DNA of 33,369 bases from contig CANSDP010000021.1 of the NCBI GenBank assembly GCA_947645675.1, positions 1 through 33,369 of the forward strand, in the 5' to 3' direction. Numbering within the stretch: the first letter of the stretch is position 1; the number at the start of each line of letters is the position of its first letter. This document shows, in pieces, positions 1-6,369 of the stretch. The notes beneath the pieces are model-generated. The model did not search any database. It was not told where the DNA came from and worked only from the letters and a program-made list of their open reading frames with translations. Both the position numbers and the translations under genes were made by a program. Source of the stretch: an uncultured Bacillota bacterium. GTDB lineage: Bacteria > Bacillota > Clostridia > Oscillospirales > Oscillospiraceae.

Positions 1-515
1 ACCTCGGCGCAGGAGGTGGCGATATACTTGGCGGCGGAGGCGAAGCCGGGGCAGTGGTCGGTGCCGAACAGGTCGTTGTCGATGGTCTTGGGCACGCCCA
101 TGATGCGGCACTCATAGCCAACCTTCTGCATATACTTGGAAATCTTGTTGCAGGTGTCCATGGAGTCGTTGCCGCCGTTGTAGAAGAAGTAGCGCACGTC
201 GTACTTTTTAAAGATCTCCAGGATGCGCTTGTAGTCGGTGTCGTCGGCGTCGGGGTCGGCGATCTTGTAGCGGCAGGAGCCCAGCTCGGAGGAGGGGGTG
301 TTGAGCAGCAGCTCCAGCTCCTTGGCGTCCTCCTGGCCCATGTCGTACAGCTTGTCGTTGAGCACGCCCTTGATGCCGTGGGCCGCGCCGTAGACGGCGG
401 TGATGTCGGGACAGTCCAGAGCGGTGCGGATGACGCCGTAGGCGCTGGCGTTGATGACGGAAGTGGGGCCGCCGGACTGACCAATAATCAGGGCGCCCTT
501 CAAAGTGTTGCTCAT
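1..515 (-). CDS. 6-phosphofructokinase, PPi-dependent type (3' part cut by window edge)
   Basis: Catalyses phosphorylation of fructose-6-phosphate in glycolysis, in the cytoplasm. About 171 N-terminal residues are visible and the gene runs off the left edge, so its end is unknown. The start is ATG at 515, preceded by a GGAGG site (523-528 region). Motifs: IIGQSGGPTSVINA at residues 10-23 (phosphate loop), GGNDS at 114-118 and PKTIDND at 142-148. A Lys before TIDND is typical of pyrophosphate-using enzymes, whereas ATP enzymes usually have Gly there; GGNDS also departs from the GGDGS of ATP enzymes. PPi use is therefore inferred from family knowledge. It stands alone behind its own strong promoter, with the aldolase gene fba about 1 kb away on the other strand. 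Confidence 0.93.
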   Translation of the reverse strand, partial: MSNTLKGALIIGQSGGPTSVINASAYGVIRTALDCPDITAVYGAAHGIKGVLNDKLYDMGQEDAKELELLLNTPSSELGSCRYKIADPDADDTDYKRILEIFKKYDVRYFFYNGGNDSMDTCNKISKYMQKVGYECRIMGVPKTIDNDLFGTDHCPGFASAAKYIATSCAE

Positions 516-574
516 GTTGATTACCTCCAAATTCAATTATCCTTTGCGGATGGGCGATTTTCAGAAACAGGGAC

Positions 575-603
575 ATTATAGCAAAAAACCGTGCGGTTGT
601 AAA
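575..603 (-). promoter_or_regulatory. SigA-type promoter of the phosphofructokinase gene
   Basis: On the minus strand, TTTACA (603-598) and TATAAT (580-575) are separated by exactly 17 bases, and the TATAAT is preceded by TGC, an extended -10. It lies 60 bases upstream of the ATG at 515. One mismatch from consensus over both hexamers suggests a strong housekeeping promoter, as expected for glycolysis. Confidence 0.8.
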
Positions 604-637
604 CGGGAAGAATAGCCGACCTTGCCTTGCATTTTGG

Positions 638-660
638 CTCTGATAATGGTAAAATCAGAG
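638..660 (+). promoter_or_regulatory. Candidate promoter with an overlapping operator-like inverted repeat
   Basis: TGG-TAAAAT at 647-655 is an extended -10, and TTGCAT at 627-632 is a weak -35 at 17-base spacing. A perfect 7-base inverted repeat, CTCTGAT (638-644) and ATCAGAG (654-660), brackets the -10. A protein bound there would block transcription of the gene at 741. The binding protein is unknown. Confidence 0.4.
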
Positions 661-740
661 TAGAAACAGGAGATAAGCCGCTTTGGGGATATGCTCTCCC
701 GCAAATCGACGAACAGGCGCTGTTGGAAGGGATAAATGAT

Positions 741-1142
741 ATGAAGAGGAAATCTATCATTCTCATCATTTTGGTCCTCGCTGTGACTGCGGGAATCACG
801 GGTGTCTATTGGCTGGCCCGGCCCACCGTATTGGGTAATATGAGCAGCAGGTATTCCGAGCAGGTCACAACAGCTTCCGACATCTCCTTCACGGGAGAAG
901 CGGGCAGCAGGATTAAATTTGTTTTCAAATCGGATGTTTTGAGCGGAAATTTGGATGTGACGCTGTACGATGCGGCTGGCAAAGCCGTATATACCTTGGA
1001 TAACGCGAAAGAGCTGGCGGCCTATTATACGCTGGAACGTTCCGGCACATATACGCTGGCCGCCAGCTGCAATCAGTTTGTCGGAGCGTATAAGGTCATT
1101 GTGTATTTAGACAAAATCAATACGCCAACAGTTTCCAGCTAA
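741..1142 (+). CDS. Small membrane-anchored or secreted protein, unknown function
   Basis: A 133-residue protein whose family I do not recognise. ATG 741 is chosen because GGAAGG lies 10 bases upstream and it places the signal or anchor segment (residues 5-25, preceded by KRK) at the N-terminus. The rest, about 45-125, alternates polar and hydrophobic residues in a pattern suggesting a beta-sandwich displayed outside the membrane. The motif LDVTLYD-(8)-YTLDN followed by LERSGTYTL recalls the pre-peptidase/PPC-like fold, an inference only. The same layout (KGEVEVSLLD, then KLEKSSRYYL) occurs in the protein at 18113-18505, so the two look like distant paralogues. A hairpin follows at 1141-1180 but has no T tract after it. 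The gene is visibly AT-richer than its neighbours. Confidence 0.7.
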   Translation: MKRKSIILIILVLAVTAGITGVYWLARPTVLGNMSSRYSEQVTTASDISFTGEAGSRIKFVFKSDVLSGNLDVTLYDAAGKAVYTLDNAKELAAYYTLERSGTYTLAASCNQFVGAYKVIVYLDKINTPTVSS

Positions 1143-1221
1143 CGGAGGGGACTTCATCCTTTTTTGACGAAACCCCCGTTGACCGCTGTTCAAAAATCCC
1201 ACAAAACCAGAGCCTACAGAG

Positions 1222-1250
1222 TTTACATTTACCGCCTAATCTGCTATAAT
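1222..1250 (+). promoter_or_regulatory. Near-consensus SigA promoter for the small gene at 1300
   Basis: TTTACA (1222-1227) and TATAAT (1245-1250) are separated by 17 bases: one mismatch to consensus. The predicted transcription start is about 40 bases ahead of the ATG at 1300. Both hexamers and the spacing match the phosphofructokinase promoter. Confidence 0.8.
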
Positions 1251-1299
1251 ACATTTAGCGGTTCAAATGGACCGAGCGGGCTGAAAGGAGCGTGCTATT

Positions 1300-1470
1300 A
1301 TGTCGGATAAAGAATTGATGGGCGTCATGATCGACCAGTATGGTATGTTACAGCGCATTAAAAAGGCAAATGGGGACCAAGTAAACAGCGAGCTTGACTA
1401 TGAGTTAAAGTTAATTGTCGCCAAGCTGTCATCGTGGGGCGTGAATGTTGAGGATATCACGCTGAACTGA
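1300..1470 (+). CDS. 56-residue conserved-looking small protein, unknown function
   Basis: Starts MSDKELMGVMIDQYGMLQRI and ends VNVEDITLN. AAAGGAG at 1284-1290 is 9 bases from the ATG, and a near-consensus promoter lies at 1222-1250, so expression is likely. The chain is soluble, with no Cys and no signal peptide, and is predicted mostly helical from its heptad-like Leu/Ile/Val spacing. I do not recognise a family. It is a monocistron between the anchored protein at 741 and fba. An imperfect 25-base direct repeat (about 1187-1211 and 1484-1508) flanks it. The product could be a small regulator or adaptor, but nothing in the sequence says which. Confidence 0.65.
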   Translation: MSDKELMGVMIDQYGMLQRIKKANGDQVNSELDYELKLIVAKLSSWGVNVEDITLN

Positions 1471-1538
1471 CGCTGGATTTCTTCACAAATCCCACAAAAG
1501 CAGGGCCTGTCCGGCGGGAGTTTTTTCCCGCTGGTATG

Positions 1539-1566
1539 TTGCAATCTGGGGAAAATGTGGTAAAAT
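1539..1566 (+). promoter_or_regulatory. Promoter of fba
   Basis: TTGCAA (1539-1544) and TAAAAT (1561-1566), spacing 16, with an extended -10 TGG immediately before TAAAAT. It lies 33 bases before the aldolase ATG, with AAGGAGG in between at 1584-1590. Confidence 0.65.
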
Positions 1567-1598
1567 AGAGGGGACTTAATTATAAGGAGGTTATTCCC

Positions 1599-2567
1599 AT
1601 GCCCCTTGTTACTTCTACCGAAATGTTCAAAAAGGCCTATAACGGCGGTTACGCCATCGGCGCCTTCAATGTCAACAACATGGAGATCGTCCAGGGCATC
1701 ACCGAGGCCTGCCGCGAGGAGAAGGCCCCTGTGATTCTCCAGGTCTCCAAGGGCGCCCGGGCCTACGCCAACCACACCTATCTGGTGAAGCTGGTGGAGT
1801 CCGCCGTCATCGAGTGCCCCGAGATCCCCATCGTGCTCCATCTGGACCACGGCGACAGCTTTGAGACCTGCAAGTCCTGCATCGACGGCGGCTTCACCTC
1901 CGTCATGATCGACCTGTCCTCCAAGTCCTTCGCCGAGAACATCGAGGGCACCAAGAAGGTCGTCGAGTACGCCCACGACCACGGCGTGGTGGTCGAGGCC
2001 GAGCTGGGCGCTCTGGCCGGCGTGGAGGACGAGGTCAACGTCTCCGCCGAGGAGTCCCACTACACCCGCCCCGAGGAGGTGGAGGAGTTCGTCGCCAAGA
2101 CCGGCTGCGACTCTCTGGCCATCGCCATCGGCACCAGCCACGGCGCTTACAAGTTCACCGCCGCCCAGTGCACCCGCAACGAGAAGGGTGAGCTGGTCCC
2201 GCCCCCCCTGCGCTTCGACATCCTGGAGGAGGTCGTCAAGCGTCTGCCCGGCTTCCCCATCGTGCTCCACGGCTCCTCCAGCGTGCCCCAGGAGTATGTG
2301 AAGATGGTCAACGCCAACGGCGGCAAGATGCCCGACGCTGTGGGCATTCCCGAGGAGCAGCTGCGCAAGGCCGCTGAGAGCGCCGTGTGCAAGATCAACA
2401 TCGACTCCGACCTGCGCCTGGCCATGACCGGCACCATCCGCCAGTTCTTCAACGAGCACCCCGACAAGTTCGACCCCCGCGAGTATCTGAAGCCCGCTCG
2501 GGCCAACATCAAGGAGCTGGTCCGCCACAAGCTGGTGAACGTTCTGGGCTGCAACGGCAAGGCCTAA
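1599..2567 (+). CDS. fba: Class II fructose-1,6-bisphosphate aldolase
   Basis: Zinc-dependent cleavage of fructose-1,6-bisphosphate to glyceraldehyde-3-phosphate and dihydroxyacetone phosphate in glycolysis. 322 residues, slightly longer than the roughly 285-310 of the compact bacterial class II enzymes. Visible landmarks: GAFNVNN at 21-27, LDHGD at 82-86 (Asp83 catalytic, His84 zinc), GTSHG at 178-182 (His181 zinc), LHGSSS at 223-228 (His224 zinc) and INIDSDLR near 278 (phosphate binding). AAGGAGG is placed well before ATG 1599. Codon choice is strongly biased to GC-ending codons, consistent with high expression. Transcribed alone: own promoter upstream and a strong terminator downstream. 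Confidence 0.96.
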   Translation: MPLVTSTEMFKKAYNGGYAIGAFNVNNMEIVQGITEACREEKAPVILQVSKGARAYANHTYLVKLVESAVIECPEIPIVLHLDHGDSFETCKSCIDGGFTSVMIDLSSKSFAENIEGTKKVVEYAHDHGVVVEAELGALAGVEDEVNVSAEESHYTRPEEVEEFVAKTGCDSLAIAIGTSHGAYKFTAAQCTRNEKGELVPPPLRFDILEEVVKRLPGFPIVLHGSSSVPQEYVKMVNANGGKMPDAVGIPEEQLRKAAESAVCKINIDSDLRLAMTGTIRQFFNEHPDKFDPREYLKPARANIKELVRHKLVNVLGCNGKA

Positions 2568-2583
2568 AATCCGTTTTCCAAAG

Positions 2584-2608
2584 GGAGCGCTTCGGCGCTC
2601 CTTTTTTT
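2584..2608 (+). terminator. Rho-independent terminator of fba
   Basis: Perfect 7-base stem GGAGCGC / GCGCTCC with a TTCG tetraloop (2591-2594), followed by seven T (2602-2608). It starts 16 bases after the fba stop codon. Confidence 0.95.
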
Positions 2609-2674
2609 CGCACCGAAAAAGAGAGGACAGGGCAGGGGAGAGGGGTTATACTTTTAAATAAGGAGTTGAAATTG

Positions 2675-3529
2675 ATGGATTGGCTGGAAAACTGGAACAA
2701 GGCATTGGACGAGCTGGAGCGAAGCCTGAACGGGGAAATCAGGCTGGAGGAGCTGGGGCGGCTGGCTGGCTGTTCGCCCTATCACTTTCAGCGGATGTTT
2801 TCCTACCTGGCGGGCGTGCCCTTGAAGGAGTATGTCCGCCGGCGGCGCATGACCCGGGCGGCGGCGGACCTGCGGGCAGGGGAGAAGGTGCTGGAGGTTG
2901 CCCTGCGCTATGGCTACGACTCGCCCACGGCGTTCAACCGCGCCTTTCAGGGGATTCACGGCGTAGCCCCGTCCCTTGCGAAGCAAGACGGGGTAAAGCT
3001 AAAGGCCTTTCCACGTATCCGCTTCAAATTTGTCCTCAAGGGAGATGTGGAAATGGAATATCAGATCGTACGAAAGGACGCCTTCCGGATTGTAGGGTTC
3101 CATACGCCCCTGACCATGGACGTGGAGGAGAGCTTTCAGGCGGTGCCCAGATTCTGGGGAGAGGTCGGGCCGAGAATCGGGGAGCTGATCCCCCTGATGA
3201 GCCCTGAAATGCCCGGAGTGTTAGGCGTAAGTACTTGTCATCATGAGGCGGAAAACAGCTACTATATCGCGGTGGCCTCTAACGCTCCAGTCCCGGAGGG
3301 GCTGTCCGAATGGACCGTCCCAGCCGCCACCTGGGCGGTATTTACCGGCCAGGGACAGGCGCCCATGGCCATCCAGGAGCTGCAAAAGCGGATTGTCTCC
3401 GAGTGGCTGCCTGATTCAGGCTATGAGTGGGCTCAGGCCCCGGACGTGGAGGTCTATCTGAACGGCCCGGACGCGGCGGAGGCTCAGTTTCAGGTCTGGC
3501 TGCCAGTTCAGCGGTCGAAAATTCAATAG
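2675..3529 (+). CDS. AraC-family regulator with C-terminal GyrI-like effector domain
   Basis: 284 residues. ATG 2675 follows AGGAG at 2661-2665; longer in-frame readings would overlap fba. Residues about 8-105 form the twin helix-turn-helix of the AraC family, with LEELGRLAGCSPYHFQRMF and the second helix around VALRYGYDSPTAFNRAF. Residues about 125-284 (from EYQIVRKDAFRIVG) match the GyrI-like / AraC effector-binding domain, which binds hydrophobic cationic drugs in Rob and BmrR-type proteins. A drug- or stress-sensing activator is likely, but the ligand and targets are unknown. No efflux gene lies next to it; the recombinase cassette is downstream on the same strand beyond a terminator. A short run of less regular sequence around 2970-3000 joins the two domains. 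Confidence 0.9.
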   Translation: MDWLENWNKALDELERSLNGEIRLEELGRLAGCSPYHFQRMFSYLAGVPLKEYVRRRRMTRAAADLRAGEKVLEVALRYGYDSPTAFNRAFQGIHGVAPSLAKQDGVKLKAFPRIRFKFVLKGDVEMEYQIVRKDAFRIVGFHTPLTMDVEESFQAVPRFWGEVGPRIGELIPLMSPEMPGVLGVSTCHHEAENSYYIAVASNAPVPEGLSEWTVPAATWAVFTGQGQAPMAIQELQKRIVSEWLPDSGYEWAQAPDVEVYLNGPDAAEAQFQVWLPVQRSKIQ

Positions 3530-3540
3530 CGGCGGCGGAG

Positions 3541-3570
3541 CCGGAGAACATCTGATGTTCTCCGGTTTTT
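3541..3570 (+). terminator. Rho-independent terminator of the AraC-type gene
   Basis: Perfect 11-base stem (3541-3551 with 3555-3565), three-base loop CTG, then five T (3566-3570). It starts 12 bases after the stop codon of the regulator. Confidence 0.95.
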
Positions 3571-3574
3571 CCAC

Positions 3575-3603
3575 TTGCCCAACACAGGAAAACGTGATAG
3601 GAT
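3575..3603 (+). promoter_or_regulatory. Candidate promoter of the recombinase cassette
   Basis: TTGCCC (3575-3580) and TAGGAT (3598-3603), spacing 17, with TGA just before the -10 (extended -10). Each hexamer matches consensus at 4 of 6. It would give a leader of about 130 bases before the recombinase ATG at 3741. Confidence 0.5.
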
Positions 3604-3659
3604 ATGGAAAGACGATTCAGAGAGGAGGGAAGCCGAGGGTCAAAAAGACGCACGGTCCA

Positions 3660-3689
3660 AGGTCAACAAAATAAAAATTTTGTTGACCT
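3660..3689. repeat. Perfect 13-base inverted repeat in the recombinase leader
   Basis: Arms at 3660-3672 (AGGTCAACAAAAT) and 3677-3689, with AAAA between them. No T tract follows, so it is not an ordinary terminator. It could be a protein-binding operator, a recombination-related site or an mRNA hairpin controlling the recombinase. Confidence 0.85.
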
Positions 3690-3740
3690 GAGTGGAGGCT
3701 GAAGCCCCCAAAACCGGGTCACCTGACCTCCGGTACCCAT

Positions 3741-4745
3741 ATGGACTACCGCACCGAAGCGCCGCCGGTCCTGCGGGATTTCCTGGTCTATCATGAGACC
3801 ATTCAAGGACATTCCCGCCGTACGGTGGATGAATATTACTTGGACCTGCGGAATTTTTTCCGCTTTCTCAAGCAGAACAAGCACTTGGTCTCACCGGATG
3901 TGCCCATGGACAACATCTCCATCGACGACGCGGACCTGGCTCTGGTCCGGGACGTGACGCTGACAGACATCTATTCCTACATGAACTACCTGTCCCGGGA
4001 CCGCGGTCTGAACAACACGTCCCGTGCCCGCAAGGTTGCCACCATCCGGTCCTTTTATAAGTACCTGACCAACAAGGCCAAGCTGCTGGAGACCAACCCG
4101 GTCCAGGACCTGGACTCGCCCCGTCTAAAGAAATCCTTGCCAAAATACCTGAATTTAGAGGAAAGCATGGACCTTTTGGACAGTGTGGACGGGAAAAACG
4201 CGGTCCGGGACTACTGTATCCTTACGCTGTTCCTCAACTGCGGCCTGCGTATCTCCGAGCTGGTAGGTTTAAATAAGACGGATGTTCGAGGAGATCAGCT
4301 TCGGGTACTGGGTAAGGGCAACAAGGAGCGCATGCTGTACCTCAACGACGCCTGCCAGAGGGCGCTGGAGGACTGGCTCACCCAACGGGACGTCATAGCT
4401 CCGGCGGATCAGAACGCCCTGTTCGTCACCCTCCAGAACCGCCGGCGCATCTCCACAGCGGCGGTCCACAAGCTGGTAAAGAAGCACCTGTCCGCCGCCG
4501 GACTGGACAGCACGCAGTACTCCTCCCACAAGCTGCGCCACACCGCCGCCACCCTGATGCTGCAAAACGGCGTGGATGTGCGCACCCTCCAGGAGGTGCT
4601 GGGCCATGACCACCTGAACACCACCCAGATCTACACCCATGTGGACAACGAGGACCTGCGCACCGCCGCCAGAGCCAATCCGTTGGGGCGGGTAAAACAG
4701 CGAAAAAAGCCTAAAAACGAGGAAAATACTGACAATGAAAGCTGA
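3741..4745 (+). CDS. Tyrosine recombinase, XerC-like
   Basis: 334 residues: N-terminal SAM-like core-binding domain (about 8-112) and C-terminal catalytic domain (about 135-310). All six catalytic positions are visible: Arg170 (CGLRISEL), Lys192 (LGKGNKER), His263 and Arg266 (HKLRH), His289 (LGHDH) and Tyr298 (QIYTH). It should therefore be active in strand exchange. It could be the XerC partner of XerD at 14865-15752, which resolves chromosome dimers, or an element-borne integrase; the XerC role is favoured because no mobile genes surround it. ATG 3741 has no good ribosome site: the nearest GGAGG is some 43 bases upstream. The C-terminal tail is Lys/Asn-rich. Its last 11 bases overlap the next gene. 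Confidence 0.88.
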   Translation: MDYRTEAPPVLRDFLVYHETIQGHSRRTVDEYYLDLRNFFRFLKQNKHLVSPDVPMDNISIDDADLALVRDVTLTDIYSYMNYLSRDRGLNNTSRARKVATIRSFYKYLTNKAKLLETNPVQDLDSPRLKKSLPKYLNLEESMDLLDSVDGKNAVRDYCILTLFLNCGLRISELVGLNKTDVRGDQLRVLGKGNKERMLYLNDACQRALEDWLTQRDVIAPADQNALFVTLQNRRRISTAAVHKLVKKHLSAAGLDSTQYSSHKLRHTAATLMLQNGVDVRTLQEVLGHDHLNTTQIYTHVDNEDLRTAARANPLGRVKQRKKPKNEENTDNES

Positions 4746-5202
4746 AATATTGAACTTCAAATGTGTCGGCCTAAGCGACGGCGGCAAATTCCCCATCGAA
4801 TACACAGGGCGCGGACAGGATATTTCTCCCGAATTTATCCTGGAAAATCTGTCCCCGGAGGCCAAAACACTGGCTGTTGTATTGGAGGATTTGTCCCACC
4901 CCATCAAAGACTTTACCCATTGGGTGATCTGGAATATCCCCGCGGCGGATCGAATTGGGCCGGCTATCCCGGCGGGCCGGACGGTCCCCTCTCTGGGGGG
5001 CGCGAAGCAGGGACTGGGCTATGGACTTCACCGGTATGCGGGCCCCAAGCCGCCCAGGGGAAAAACCCATGTGTACCGTTTTACGCTCTATAGCCTTTCC
5101 CAAAGACTTGATTTGAGCAGCTATGCTGGTAAAAGGACTTTTTTCCGCAAGGCGGATCGGCTGATCCTACAGGCGGGAAGCATCACCGGAGCGTTTGAAT
5201 GA
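4735..5202 (+). CDS. YbhB/YbcL-type phosphatidylethanolamine-binding (PEBP) family protein
   Basis: 155 residues, the normal size for the bacterial Raf-kinase-inhibitor-like family; no signal peptide, so cytoplasmic. Landmarks: GKFPIEYTGRGQDISPEF (17-34), the ligand-pocket segment LEDLSHPIKDFTHWVIWNIP (50-69), and GYGLHRYAGPKPPRGKTHVY (93-112) with the Gly-Pro-x-Pro-Pro and His of the second pocket motif. The exact biochemical function of bacterial members is not settled; they bind anionic or phosphorylated ligands. It starts inside the end of the recombinase gene (11-base overlap), so translation is probably coupled. The SdpI-like gene follows after 28 bases. Confidence 0.9.
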   Translation: MKAEILNFKCVGLSDGGKFPIEYTGRGQDISPEFILENLSPEAKTLAVVLEDLSHPIKDFTHWVIWNIPAADRIGPAIPAGRTVPSLGGAKQGLGYGLHRYAGPKPPRGKTHVYRFTLYSLSQRLDLSSYAGKRTFFRKADRLILQAGSITGAFE

Positions 5203-5230
5203 CCTGAATCAAGATGAGAGAGGTGTCAAC

Positions 5231-5599
5231 ATGTACATATTTTATTTTGCACTTGTGATGCTGGCCCCGGCGGCTATGGTGATTGTGGGGCTGATGTGGA
5301 AAATCTCCCCTCCCCCCTACCAGGCCAAGGGCCTGGCCTACAGCACGGAGCTGACCCGAAAGGACCCGGAGGCCTGGACCGCCGCTCACCGCCACTGCGT
5401 CAGGCTGTGGACCCGCACCGGGCTTGTCAGCGGCGGGGCCAGCGCCCTTTTGATGGTCCTCTTTCAGGAGAGCTATTCCGCTTTCTGGATGTGGCTCATC
5501 GCGGGTCAGATGGCGCTGTTCTGTGTGTCGGTGTTGATGATCGATCTGTTGCTGAAAAATACGTTTTCTGACGATAACAACGAAAATAGAAGTGACTAA
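5231..5599 (+). CDS. SdpI/YhfL-like membrane protein
   Basis: 122 residues from ATG 5231, chosen because AGAGAGGTG lies just before it and it begins directly with a membrane segment. Three hydrophobic segments: about 1-23, 60-78 and 83-108. Between the first two is PPPYQAKGLAYSTELTRKD followed by EAWTAAHRHC, which fits the SdpI-family pattern of GYRT-x-S and a Trp-x-x-Ala-His motif, although here the usual YGYRT is degenerate (KGLAYST). SdpI of Bacillus subtilis protects against the SdpC toxin and signals to SdpR; most relatives have unknown roles. No sdpABC or sdpR genes are visible nearby. The stop overlaps the next gene by 8 bases, indicating an operon. Confidence 0.65.
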   Translation: MYIFYFALVMLAPAAMVIVGLMWKISPPPYQAKGLAYSTELTRKDPEAWTAAHRHCVRLWTRTGLVSGGASALLMVLFQESYSAFWMWLIAGQMALFCVSVLMIDLLLKNTFSDDNNENRSD

Positions 5600-6293
5600 A
5601 TTGAAAATAACTATAATACACGGACAGAGCCACCAGGGCTCCACCTGTCATGCCGCAAGACTGCTGGCAGATAAATTGAACGGTGAAGTGGAGGAATTCT
5701 TTTTACCAAGAGATTTTGGCGCATTTTGTACTGGCTGCAACACCTGCTTTAAGCAGTCAGAGTTGAATTGTCCCCATTATGAAAGGCTGGCCCCTATCAC
5801 ACGGTCGATGGATAACTCCGATTTAATCATTTTAACCAGCCCGGTCTATGTCTACCATGTGACCGGCGCGATGAAGGCCTTTCTGGACCACTACGGATGG
5901 CGTTGGATGGTACACCGCCCAGAAGAAAAAATGTTCCAAAAACAGGCAGTCTGTATCTCCACCGCCGCCGGAGCCGGCATGAAAAGTACCAATCGGGATA
6001 TGGCGCACAGCACCTTCTTTTGGGGCGTCGCCAGAACATACCGGTTTGGCGTCGCTGTGATGGAGACCTCATGGGAGAAGGTCAGCGCAAAGAAGAAAGC
6101 GGCGATTGACAAAAAACTTGCGCGGCTGGCTCAGAAAATAGTGAAAAACCAGGGATATGTCAAGCCGTCCTTTCAAACAAAGGCGTTCTTTGCGCTGATG
6201 CGTCAATTCAACAAACGCGGCTGGAATGAGGTAGACATGGCCTACTGGAAGGAAAAGGGCTGGACAGAGAAAAAACGCCCGTGGAAATCATAA
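5592..6293 (+). CDS. Flavodoxin-like / NADPH-dependent FMN reductase family protein
   Basis: About 233 residues from GTG 5592; TTG 5601 is an alternative start and neither has a strong ribosome site. N-terminal Rossmann-like flavodoxin fold: KITIIHGQSHQGSTCHAARL (residues 4-23) is the FMN phosphate loop, LTSPVYVYHVTGAMKAFLDH (about 81-100) is the second FMN contact, and STAAGAG (about 123-129) the third. GCNTCFKQSELNCPHYE carries three Cys in the place where many anaerobe flavodoxin-like oxidoreductases have a Cys-rich loop. Probably a cytoplasmic FMN-dependent reductase; the substrate is unknown. The C-terminal 70 residues are basic and Trp-rich, with no recognised motif. It is AT-richer than neighbouring genes. 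It ends the four-gene cassette that begins at 3741. Confidence 0.85.
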   Translation: MTKLKITIIHGQSHQGSTCHAARLLADKLNGEVEEFFLPRDFGAFCTGCNTCFKQSELNCPHYERLAPITRSMDNSDLIILTSPVYVYHVTGAMKAFLDHYGWRWMVHRPEEKMFQKQAVCISTAAGAGMKSTNRDMAHSTFFWGVARTYRFGVAVMETSWEKVSAKKKAAIDKKLARLAQKIVKNQGYVKPSFQTKAFFALMRQFNKRGWNEVDMAYWKEKGWTEKKRPWKS

Positions 6294-6335
6294 AACGGAC
6301 GCCGCAGGTGAAAAAATCCTTGCGGCGCCCGTTAA
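6294..6335. terminator. Bidirectional terminator between convergent genes
   Basis: Stem AACGG-A-CGCCGCA-GG (6294-6307) pairs with CC-T-TGCGGCG-C-CCGTT (6318-6332), with one mismatch and one bulge. T-rich sequence follows on both strands (TTAATTT on plus, TTTTAT on minus). It separates the convergent flavodoxin and DUF362 genes. Confidence 0.6.
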
Positions 6336-6369
6336 TTTCTACGGGTGTTTTATAACAGGCGTTTTCCCT

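Noticed and set aside
1141-1180. Hairpin after the anchored protein gene as a terminator
   Set aside because: The T run lies in the loop rather than after the stem, so it does not fit the intrinsic terminator pattern.
1501-1535. GC-rich inverted repeat GCGGGA / TCCCGC ahead of fba as a terminator
   Set aside because: The T run lies between the arms and no T tract follows on either strand.
1398-2528. Minus-strand open frame of 376 codons opposite fba
   Set aside because: Shadow of the highly biased aldolase codons; no start signal and no family resemblance.
3660-3689. The 13-base palindrome as a rho-independent terminator
   Set aside because: The stem is AT-rich and not followed by a T tract on either strand, and a clear terminator already lies at 3541-3570.
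3732-3744. GGTACC and CATATG next to the recombinase start, resembling a cloning junction
   Set aside because: Two common six-base palindromes close together are not evidence of engineering; flanking sequence has normal composition and no vector sequence is seen.
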